Shown in pieces: positions 1-7,313 of a DNA stretch of 41,349 bases; within the stretch, counting starts at the first letter, position 1; each line of letters starts with the position of its first letter. Both the position numbers and the translations under genes were made by a program. Origin of the DNA: Anaerolineae bacterium (GTDB lineage: Bacteria > Chloroflexota > Anaerolineae > UBA4142 > SHND01); contig JAJTXZ010000042.1 in the NCBI GenBank assembly GCA_021463195.1, positions 1 to 41,349 of the forward strand, written 5' to 3'. The notes under the pieces were generated by a model, which had not been told where the DNA came from, ran no database searches, and saw only the letters and a list, made by a program, of their open reading frames with translations.

Positions 1-606
1 ACCATACTCGCCGCGCCGACGCGCCAAGTTGTTCGCTTGCCCACTGCCGCGCCGGGTTGGAATCAATTTACGCGTTCGACGTATCAAATCGCTTTGCCCG
101 CGAGCTGGCAAGAAATCACATTGCAACCGGACGCGCTGCGTGACGCGCTCGCGCGCGCCCAAGAAAATAATCCGCCGCTCGCCGACGCGCTTGAAACGCT
201 GCTTGCTTCGGGCCAATATCAGGGTTTTATTTTTTACGCGGCGGACGATAACGCCGCGCCGTTGGCGACCACGCTCGCGCTTGCGCGCGCGCCGCTGCCG
301 CCAAATCAAACGATCGAAACGCTAGCGCAAACCTATAGCGAGGCGCTGCCGAATCTGATACGCGGCGCGCAAGTGACGCGCGCGCCAAGCACGCTCAAAA
401 TTAACAACATGGATGTCGCCGCATTTGAATATACTCTTGCGCTGGTGGATACGCGCGGCAAGCTGGTGACACTGCGCGGACAGCAATATCTGTACATTCT
501 GGATTCAGGCGACGCGTATCTGGTCACCATCACTGGCGACGCCGCCGACACCGCGCTGCCAGCCCAAGCGCGCGCCATTGCCGAAACTTTTGCGGCAAAT
601 CCCTAG
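1..606 (+). CDS. Probable exported protein, 3' part (5' end outside window)
   Basis: The reading frame is open from base 1 to a TAG at 604-606, so at least 201 residues are seen and the true start lies upstream. A TTG at 37 could be read as a start, but the frame continues open to the edge and no ribosome site precedes it. The visible N-terminal part is Pro/Ala/Thr-rich, like the linker after a lipoprotein signal. It is followed by a compact alpha/beta region with alternating hydrophobic residues. The end (ARAIAETFAANP) resembles the final helix of PsbP/DcrB-like small exported domains. That family link is a guess from shape, and no catalytic motif is visible. It converges with the flippase-like gene, with only 18 bases between the two stops. 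Confidence 0.6.
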   Translation, partial: TILAAPTRQVVRLPTAAPGWNQFTRSTYQIALPASWQEITLQPDALRDALARAQENNPPLADALETLLASGQYQGFIFYAADDNAAPLATTLALARAPLPPNQTIETLAQTYSEALPNLIRGAQVTRAPSTLKINNMDVAAFEYTLALVDTRGKLVTLRGQQYLYILDSGDAYLVTITGDAADTALPAQARAIAETFAANP

Positions 607-624
607 CTAGAATCAGCGCTGCGC

Positions 625-1635
625 TCAGGCCGTTCGTTCCTGTTCGAGCGGTTGCGCGGCTTGGGTCAAGGTAACGCCTGCGCGCGCCATAAAGAAAACG
701 CCCAAGCTCGTAATCAACGCGAATTGGACGAGATGCGACACCAACACCGCCGGCAGCGCCAACGCTTTGGGAACGCCGAACGCGCCGAGCGCCAAAATGC
801 CCGCGGCTTCAAAGGGGCCCACACCGCCGGGCGCGGCGGGAATTGAAATACTCAGATTCACAATCACCATCAGAAATAACGCCGCGAGCGCGCGTTCGCC
901 AGACGCGGGCAGCAAACCGAACGCGCTCAACACCAGAAAATACGAACCGCCCTCGCACAGCCACGTCGCCGCCGAAAAAAGCGCCACCGCCAAAATATCG
1001 CGCGGCGAGCGCAGCGCGTGCAAGCCCATGACGAACGACGCGAACATATTGGCGAGCCGCTGCGAAAAACGCGCGGGCAACAGATGAATCACGCGCTGTA
1101 ACTGACGCGTCATCCAATGTTCGCGCCACAACATCAAGAGCATAAAGCACAACGCCGCGCCAAAAATCAAAAGCGCCAGCGTTTCGATTTGCTGACCCCA
1201 GCCCGGCAATTCGATAAACAGCGCAAGCGCGGCGAGCGTCGCAATCAGCGTCAAGCCATCCGCGACGCGTTCCAACACGACCGTCGCGATGCCCAAGGTT
1301 TTGCTCAATGCCTCGCGCTGCCCAAGCGCCAAGCCGCGCGCGATTTCGCCCGGGCGCCCCGGCAGCACATTATTCAACGCAAAACCGCTAACGAGAACAG
1401 GAAACAAGCGTCGCGCGGGAATTTCTTTTTGCGGACGCAGCAAACGCTGCCAGCGCCAAGCGCGGAACACATAGCTCGATAACGTTAACCCCGCCGACGC
1501 GAGAATCAGGCGATAATCCGCATGCGCCAGCGCGCGCGCCGCCTGCGCGAAATCAACGCGATACAATGCCAACGCGAGAAAGAGCGCGGAAATTCCAAAA
1601 CCGATGAGCGTGCCAAGAACGCGACGTTTATTCAT
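625..1635 (-). CDS. Flippase-like integral membrane protein (LPG_synthase_TM / UPF0104 family)
   Basis: This is a 336-residue polytopic membrane protein with about eight hydrophobic segments. It carries hallmarks of the lysylphosphatidylglycerol-synthase transmembrane (YbhN/AglD-type) family: RAWRW near residues 58-62, NNVLPGRPGEIAR at 88-100, VVLERVADG at 119-127, and PAAPGGVGPFEA at 266-277. Relatives are proposed to translocate lipid-linked sugars or phospholipids, but substrates are mostly unproven. The frame can be extended to a GTG at 1683, but those 16 codons run into the inserted palindrome at 1668-1763. I therefore choose the ATG at 1633-1635, which gives the usual family length. No strong ribosome site is visible. 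It lies downstream of the Agl23-like gene but beyond that gene's terminator, so it is probably transcribed separately. A paralogue lies at 23380-24537. Confidence 0.85.
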   Translation of the reverse strand: MNKRRVLGTLIGFGISALFLALALYRVDFAQAARALAHADYRLILASAGLTLSSYVFRAWRWQRLLRPQKEIPARRLFPVLVSGFALNNVLPGRPGEIARGLALGQREALSKTLGIATVVLERVADGLTLIATLAALALFIELPGWGQQIETLALLIFGAALCFMLLMLWREHWMTRQLQRVIHLLPARFSQRLANMFASFVMGLHALRSPRDILAVALFSAATWLCEGGSYFLVLSAFGLLPASGERALAALFLMVIVNLSISIPAAPGGVGPFEAAGILALGAFGVPKALALPAVLVSHLVQFALITSLGVFFMARAGVTLTQAAQPLEQERTA

Positions 1636-1667
1636 CCAAAGAGTGACCCGCGGCGCTATTTTGCGCG

Positions 1668-1763
1668 CTAGAGCCGATTCCACTTTGATTTGTGGGTAGA
1701 CCTTTCAGGTTTCCGAAAACCCGAAAGGTCTTGCCCCACAAACGAATCAGGAATTCGCGCTAG
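1668..1763. repeat. CTAG-bounded palindromic repeat, copy A
   Basis: This 96-bp imperfect palindrome begins and ends with CTAG. The inner hairpin pairs AGACCTTTCAGGTTT with AAACCCGAAAGGTCT around a CCGA loop, with one mismatch. The outer arms, CGATTCC...TTTGTGGG and its complement, also pair. The same design occurs at 21170-21266 and 41043-41140. It lies between the terminator of the Agl23-like gene and the start of the flippase-like gene. No protein is encoded, so it looks like a MITE- or REP-like element. Confidence 0.9.
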
Positions 1764-1767
1764 CGCG

Positions 1768-1797
1768 AAAAAAGAGGAAAGAGTGTTGGCTCTTTCC
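1768..1797 (-). terminator. Intrinsic terminator of the GT-C operon
   Basis: Read on the minus strand, GGAAAGAG, a six-base loop CCAACA and CTCTTTCC form a perfect 8-bp stem, followed by TC and six T. It lies 22 bases after the stop of the Agl23-like gene and just before repeat copy A. It marks the end of the long minus-strand operon. Confidence 0.85.
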
Positions 1798-1819
1798 CCT
1801 GATAGCTAAATCAAGCGCC

Positions 1820-4800
1820 TTATTGTTTGAGCGCATCAAAAATTAAAACGCGATTGTTGCCCGCGTCGGCGATATAGATTTGGCCTGCGGCATTGAGCGC
1901 GATGCCCGTCGGCAGCTGCATCCCCGCCAAATCACTGCCGGGCACACCCCACGCCGCGCGCACTTGGCCATCTTTGCCATATTTGATTACGCGATATCCT
2001 TCGGGGTCGGTGACATAGATGCTGCCCTCCGCGTCCACCGCCAGATACGGCTTGTTGACCACCGATTGCGAATCCCATGCCGCGACATCAATCTGACGCA
2101 GCGGATTCAAATCGGCGTCAAAAATCTGAATGCGCCGATTCCAAGTATCCGCGATATAAAAATTTCCCGCCTGATCAATCGCCAAGCCCACTGGCTCGAG
2201 AAATTGTCCTATCGCCGCGCCGGCGCCGCCAAAGACATCGAGCGGTTCGCCCTCCGCCGAATATTCAATCACGCGCTCATTGCCTGTGTCCGCGACCCAA
2301 AGATTGCCCTCTTGATCCAATGCCAGCGCGCGCGGGCCATACAGCTGCAAAAGGTCGGAATCGAATTTCTCGCCCACATCGCCGAACGCGCCCCAGGCGC
2401 TGATAAAATTGCCGTCCTTGTCGAATTTCTGAATGCGATGATTCCACGTGTCCGCGACATAGACCGAACCATCGGCGCCCACCGCCAAACCCCATGGTTC
2501 ATTGAATTGACCCGGCGCGCTGCCCTGACTGCCCCACGCTTTGACAAAATTGCGCGCGGCATCGAATTTTTGGATGCGATGATTATTTGTGTCCGCGACA
2601 TAGAGCGAACCGTCCGGCGCGAGCGCCATATTCTTGGGCGCGTTGAAACCGCCGTCGCCGCCCGCGACAGTCGCCTGCGCTTGCAGATTGTTGATTGTTT
2701 TTTCCGCGATGGGATCGCTCTCGACCGTCGGCGGCGCGATGCCGGCATATTGCCATAATTGACTCGCCACATCTTTGCGAATGTAAAATGAAAAGCGATG
2801 CACATAGGGCCAGCTGTTCAAGCTGTAACCGTATTTGCGATAGAACCAAATATCGCGCACGATTTTTTTGAAATTTTCCGGTTCCAAAAAGCCCTGCACC
2901 GGATTGCCGCTCTCATCCACGCCGCCCAAAAGTTTTTGCCACGTCAAACCTTTATAATCTTCGACGGGCCACCACACCAAACGCATTTCGCGCTCCAAGT
3001 AGCGATTGCCCAGAAACGGCTTGACTTCGCTCTTGTTCGCGTCGCCCACAATCACCACTTCGGCATCGAACGGCCCGCCGGGTTTTTTGCCATAATATTG
3101 CGCGTTCGGATAATCGCGCAAATACCACACAAAGGGCCACGACGAATCGTCATCATACGCGACTTTGATTTTGCCATTATCGCAGTTGAGTTTCACTTTT
3201 GAATCGTTAGCGTTGCCCGCGCACAAACGTTGGGACAATGCTTCAATCTCGCGCATCGCCGCCGGCACATCGGGCGTGCCTTGCGCGTACACCAACACTT
3301 CGGTCGCCATATCTTTGTTGTAATACGCCGCGCTCGCCGTCGCGCGAATCGTAAACAACGCCATGATGATAAACAACGTCACGAGCAACACACGCGCGGC
3401 GTTTTTCAAGCCCAGCGTCATGCCCACATATACGGCGATGCCCGCGCAGAGACCGACAATCAATATCGCCACAATCGTGCTGGAGCGCGCGGCGAGGTCA
3501 TCCAATGGCGTGCCAGCCAAAGGCGCGGGTCCAAAAAAGAATTGGAACGCCAACACGAGCAAGCCGAGCATCAGAACGATTGCCATCCACAACGCGCCCT
3601 GTTTGAACAAGACGCGCCAATCCGCGCGTAAAACATCGTTCATGAAATAACCCGCGACAAACGCGAGCGGAATTGTGAGGTGCATATTGAGCCACGGCAT
3701 TTTTTCGCCTGCCCATGAAAACAACACCAACACGCCAATGCTCCACACGCCCAACAAGGTTGGAAAACGCGAACGTTCATCATTCGGATCATACGCCAAC
3801 GCAAAAAACAGCGGCATTAACAAGCCGAGCAGCAGCACGGTAAAGTTCGCCGCTTGCAAACTATCTTTGCCGCCGAAAAATGGAAAGCTCTGCAACAACC
3901 AACTTTGGTCCGCCGCGCCGGGGACGGGCTGCACGATGCCCGGCGTAAACCAGATGTACGCTTCAAGCGCCGCCAAACCCAACGCCGCTGCCGCAAAAAT
4001 CGCCGCGCGCTGCCAACTGCGCCGCCACAAAATATAGAGCAAACCCAAACTGCCGAAAAAATACGACAGATATTCATACATCGGCATCGTAATCAAGAAA
4101 TAGTAATATTGCGGTTGACCGCCGCGCTGAACGCTCTGCTGTGAAATCCAGTAACCGAGCGAGCCGACAAAACCGGAACCGATACCGGCGGGATTTGTAA
4201 AAAACGTGGTAAACAAAACGAGCATGATGGGATAGAACCATGCCGCGCAAATCAACCACTTGCGCCAATTCCACAGCAAACCCACCGCCGCCGAGAGAAG
4301 AATAAAGAACACTAACGCGATGCCGCTCGCCTGAATCGAAGCGACGGCAGCGTAATCGGTCGGATTCGTCGTCAAATTCAAATTGAACACGCGGTTTAAC
4401 GCGGCGAAACCGTATTTGATAAACAGCGGGGTCGCGCCCAACGGCGCCAAAAAAGCGCCCAACACGAGCAACAAATCGAACGCCGCCGTATCGAACGCGC
4501 TCTCGCCGGCGGGCGTCTGTTTGTCGCGCCACCATCCAAACTTTTCCAAAATAAATAATCCGACCGCCAACAGCGCGAACGGCAGGCCCAAAAACGTCGC
4601 GAGCGCCATGTTGGACCATTTCGCTTCGGGCATTCGTTGATTGAACCAATCAAACGTAAACGCGGACGCGAGGAAATAGCCAAACAACGCCATGAAAATA
4701 AACGTCGTCTCCATCGCCGTAAACGCGAACGCCAACATCGCCACCGCGAAATATAACCAATTCGTTTTACGCGCGGTCAGATATTTCATAATCGCGAGCG

Positions 4801-5278
4801 CGAGCAAAACCACAAACACTTCGACATAAATATCATGACGGTCCACGCGCGAATAGGCGGCGACGACGGGCGAAATTAAAAGCATGACGCTCGTCAGCGC
4901 CCAGCCACGCTTGCCTAACCATTGACGAAACAAGAACGGCGTCGCAATCAAGACCAGTCCGAACAAAACGGGCATGACGCGCGCGGAAAAATCATTGTCG
5001 CCCAAGACAAAGAACGCGAGCGCCGTCGCGTGATATAACAGGGGCCCATGATAAATCGGATTGTGAATATAGCCGCGCCCCATGTACAAATCATTCGACC
5101 AGTGCGTGTGAATGGCTTCGTCGTGACTCCACGCCGCGCTGCCCAAATCATAAAAGCGCGTCAGCGCCGCAATCAATAACAGCGCGACCAAAAGCGCCAC
5201 ATCCCAGTTGATATTCATCAACGCGGCGAGCGGCGTATCCCAAATGGATTGTTCTGATTTTTCAATCTGCGCAGACAT
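1820..5278 (-). CDS. Agl23-like GT-C membrane protein fused to six C-terminal NHL repeats
   Basis: The protein has 1152 residues. Residues 1 to about 640 form a polytopic membrane region of the TIGR03663 (flippase-activity-associated Agl23-like) type. Its first outside loop has SHDEAIH at 51-57 (acidic pair D53 E54), followed by NPIYHGPLLYH at 73-83. A large soluble region follows. From about residue 873 to the end there are six NHL-type repeats with the recurring core LYVADT.N.RIQ.FD, enough for a six-bladed beta-propeller. Agl23 homologues are linked to N-glycosylation in Archaea. Here a role in transferring a lipid-linked sugar outside the membrane is inferred. The NHL propeller, presumably extracellular, could bind glycan or protein. 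This is the last gene of the operon and is followed by a terminator. The upstream gap of 87 bases contains a 9-bp inverted repeat. The start ATG has only a weak GAGA-type ribosome site. Confidence 0.85.
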   Translation of the reverse strand: MSAQIEKSEQSIWDTPLAALMNINWDVALLVALLLIAALTRFYDLGSAAWSHDEAIHTHWSNDLYMGRGYIHNPIYHGPLLYHATALAFFVLGDNDFSARVMPVLFGLVLIATPFLFRQWLGKRGWALTSVMLLISPVVAAYSRVDRHDIYVEVFVVLLALAIMKYLTARKTNWLYFAVAMLAFAFTAMETTFIFMALFGYFLASAFTFDWFNQRMPEAKWSNMALATFLGLPFALLAVGLFILEKFGWWRDKQTPAGESAFDTAAFDLLLVLGAFLAPLGATPLFIKYGFAALNRVFNLNLTTNPTDYAAVASIQASGIALVFFILLSAAVGLLWNWRKWLICAAWFYPIMLVLFTTFFTNPAGIGSGFVGSLGYWISQQSVQRGGQPQYYYFLITMPMYEYLSYFFGSLGLLYILWRRSWQRAAIFAAAALGLAALEAYIWFTPGIVQPVPGAADQSWLLQSFPFFGGKDSLQAANFTVLLLGLLMPLFFALAYDPNDERSRFPTLLGVWSIGVLVLFSWAGEKMPWLNMHLTIPLAFVAGYFMNDVLRADWRVLFKQGALWMAIVLMLGLLVLAFQFFFGPAPLAGTPLDDLAARSSTIVAILIVGLCAGIAVYVGMTLGLKNAARVLLVTLFIIMALFTIRATASAAYYNKDMATEVLVYAQGTPDVPAAMREIEALSQRLCAGNANDSKVKLNCDNGKIKVAYDDDSSWPFVWYLRDYPNAQYYGKKPGGPFDAEVVIVGDANKSEVKPFLGNRYLEREMRLVWWPVEDYKGLTWQKLLGGVDESGNPVQGFLEPENFKKIVRDIWFYRKYGYSLNSWPYVHRFSFYIRKDVASQLWQYAGIAPPTVESDPIAEKTINNLQAQATVAGGDGGFNAPKNMALAPDGSLYVADTNNHRIQKFDAARNFVKAWGSQGSAPGQFNEPWGLAVGADGSVYVADTWNHRIQKFDKDGNFISAWGAFGDVGEKFDSDLLQLYGPRALALDQEGNLWVADTGNERVIEYSAEGEPLDVFGGAGAAIGQFLEPVGLAIDQAGNFYIADTWNRRIQIFDADLNPLRQIDVAAWDSQSVVNKPYLAVDAEGSIYVTDPEGYRVIKYGKDGQVRAAWGVPGSDLAGMQLPTGIALNAAGQIYIADAGNNRVLIFDALKQ

Positions 5279-5299
5279 TTCTGATCTCTAATTACTGAA

Positions 5300-5349
5300 A
5301 TATGATTTAGGCACAGAGCGCCAACCGCGCGCGCAATCAAAAATCATAT
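5300..5349. repeat. 9-bp inverted repeat upstream of the Agl23-like gene
   Basis: ATATGATTT at 5300-5308 is exactly complementary to AAATCATAT at 5341-5349, with a 32-base GC-rich spacer. It fills most of the 87-base gap between two operon genes. It could be an operator, a transcript hairpin or chance. Confidence 0.45.
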
Positions 5350-5365
5350 CGCATAAATTCTAAAC

Positions 5366-7282
5366 TTATTGCTCTGTCGGCAGCCACATCATTGTCGTTT
5401 GTGTGGATTCGCTGCCGCCTTGCCGAAACACAAACCATTTCCAAAGATCAAGTCCGTTCGCATTAGCCAGAGTCCATTCGCGCTGAACGGCATAACGCTG
5501 TCCCATCCAATTCCCCGGCGGCGGCGTTTCGACCGCTGACACCAATGCTTGCGCGTCCGCCGCGCGCGCCACTTGGCGCGTCCACTCGATATTCACAAAC
5601 TCGCGCAAATACCAGCGACCCACCGCGCCCAATTCCGTGTCCGCCGCGATTCGCATCACATGCGCGTCGCCATGTCGAATTTGCGAATACCATTCCAAAT
5701 CTTGCGCCAACGTTCGCCAGTGGCGCGGCGTTTGCGTTGTGACAATAATTTCGCGCAGCGGTTCATTCGGATCAAAATTCAACAGCCACAGCGCGCGCAG
5801 CTGTCCCAACAATAAAATCGCGCTCACCGCCAACGCCAACAAAGTTGTCGTGCGGCTCACCCCCACCAATACAATGCTCAAGCCGATAAACACCGCGAGC
5901 AGAACCAGCGTAATGACGCCGAGCGTAATAAACGCCGCGAGCGCGGAATTTTCGCTGCCGCCGCTCAACATTTGATAAAACGCATCGAGCGCGGGCGAAA
6001 AACGGGTCTGTTGCAAAAACGCGCCGACCTGAAAATAAATCAACACGGTCAATAACAACAGCATCAAAAAAATTGGCAATTCGCCCGTTAGCGTCGAGCT
6101 CCAGCCGCCGCCCACGCGAATTTCCGCCGCCGCGCGCTCCAACAAAACGCCGATGAACCAACCGGCGAGCAGCATCAGCGGCAGCGTTAGCGTCGTCATA
6201 GCGCCGGGCGTTTGGCGCGCGCTCAACATGTGCCACCCAAACGCAAACAGCGCGCTGACGGCAAACATTCGCAAAAGAGCCAAATCTTGCGCGCCTGCGT
6301 CGCGCGTCGTCAGAGCCAACATAATGCCCGCGACGCCAAAAATCAGCGCGAGCGGTTCATACACCAATAACAAACTCAACGACGATATAAACGCGCTAAT
6401 GTTCGGACCGATCGCCAACCACGCGCCAAATAAATCGAACGCCGCGCCAACGCCATCGCGATTCAGCAAAAAAGTCGAGGCAATCAGTCCGTACGTCAAT
6501 CCGAACAAGAGCGTCGCGCGCAGGTACAGATTACGCGCCAGCGGCGCGTCTACATTCGGCGCGACCGTCTCTGCTTGCGCGCGCCCGCGGCGCGCGCGCG
6601 CCAACGCGAAATACAACACGCCGCCAAGCAGCGTTGTAAACGCGGCGGCATCGGCGGTCAACGCCAGCGCGGCGAAAATAGCGGCGAGATACAGCTGGCG
6701 CGGCCTTGGCGTCGCGCGAAAATTCCAGAACAAAATCAACGCCGCCAACATGCCGCCCACCGCCAAACCGGACGCGTCTAAATAACGACCGAAAAAAACC
6801 AGCGACGGCGATATCGCGATTAACAGCGCCGCGCTGAGCGCGCCCGCGCGTCCCAGCGCGGCGCGCGCCAGACCGGGAAGCAAGACCAGCAGCGCGCTCG
6901 CCGCGGCAGGCAACAAGCGCGCGGTCAAGTCAAACGCGCCAAACAAGAAAAACGCGAGCCAATCGAGCGTAAACAACAGCGGACTGGAAAATTCCGCGAT
7001 GGGCTTGCCGTTCAAAAATTCCCACGCTGCCGCCGCCGTCTGCGCTTCAGTCGGAGCCAACGGGCGCGCGTCCAAATTCATCACACGCAGCAAAAACGCG
7101 ATGACTATCAACGTCGCGTACGCGACCCTTTGCAATGTCACCATGCGCGATATGCCATTAAGCGTCAGCGGCGCGCGCGTTGTGACGGGCGACGTGTCCG
7201 CGCCGACGGCAACCGCGACGGGGGTCAGATTTTCAGTTAGCGTTCCAACACGCTTTTGTTTTTCGGAACGTGATTTCGACAT
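5366..7282 (-). CDS. GT39/PMT-type membrane glycosyltransferase homologue
   Basis: This is a polytopic protein of 638 residues from the ATG at 7280-7282. A longer frame to 7360 would overlap the preceding gene and adds a basic, unlikely leader, so I reject it. A disordered N-terminal stretch of about 45 residues precedes the first membrane segment. The first outside loop, RPLAPTEAQTAAAAWEFLNG, matches the GT39 pattern around the catalytic acidic pair, but the expected Asp is Thr (T78, E79). About a dozen hydrophobic segments follow, then a small soluble C-terminal domain ending in MMWLPTEQ. GT39 enzymes move sugars from polyprenyl phosphate to proteins or lipids on the outer face of the membrane. 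Acceptor and donor here are unknown. It starts 31 bases after the stop of the DUF2298 gene, in the same operon. Confidence 0.8.
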   Translation of the reverse strand: MSKSRSEKQKRVGTLTENLTPVAVAVGADTSPVTTRAPLTLNGISRMVTLQRVAYATLIVIAFLLRVMNLDARPLAPTEAQTAAAAWEFLNGKPIAEFSSPLLFTLDWLAFFLFGAFDLTARLLPAAASALLVLLPGLARAALGRAGALSAALLIAISPSLVFFGRYLDASGLAVGGMLAALILFWNFRATPRPRQLYLAAIFAALALTADAAAFTTLLGGVLYFALARARRGRAQAETVAPNVDAPLARNLYLRATLLFGLTYGLIASTFLLNRDGVGAAFDLFGAWLAIGPNISAFISSLSLLLVYEPLALIFGVAGIMLALTTRDAGAQDLALLRMFAVSALFAFGWHMLSARQTPGAMTTLTLPLMLLAGWFIGVLLERAAAEIRVGGGWSSTLTGELPIFLMLLLLTVLIYFQVGAFLQQTRFSPALDAFYQMLSGGSENSALAAFITLGVITLVLLAVFIGLSIVLVGVSRTTTLLALAVSAILLLGQLRALWLLNFDPNEPLREIIVTTQTPRHWRTLAQDLEWYSQIRHGDAHVMRIAADTELGAVGRWYLREFVNIEWTRQVARAADAQALVSAVETPPPGNWMGQRYAVQREWTLANANGLDLWKWFVFRQGGSESTQTTMMWLPTEQ

Positions 7283-7313
7283 AACGCCATGAGGCGCCAA
7301 ACGCGCGCGATTT

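Noticed and set aside
1820-2660. Periodic DNA similarity that could suggest a repeat array
   Set aside because: The periodicity of about 140 bases is the coding of the six NHL protein repeats, with no spacer/repeat structure of a CRISPR array.
1880-2758. Long plus-strand open frame (292 codons) opposite the NHL repeats
   Set aside because: It is the mirror of a repetitive coding region, has no family signature and is rich in Arg, His and Ile in a shadow-like way.
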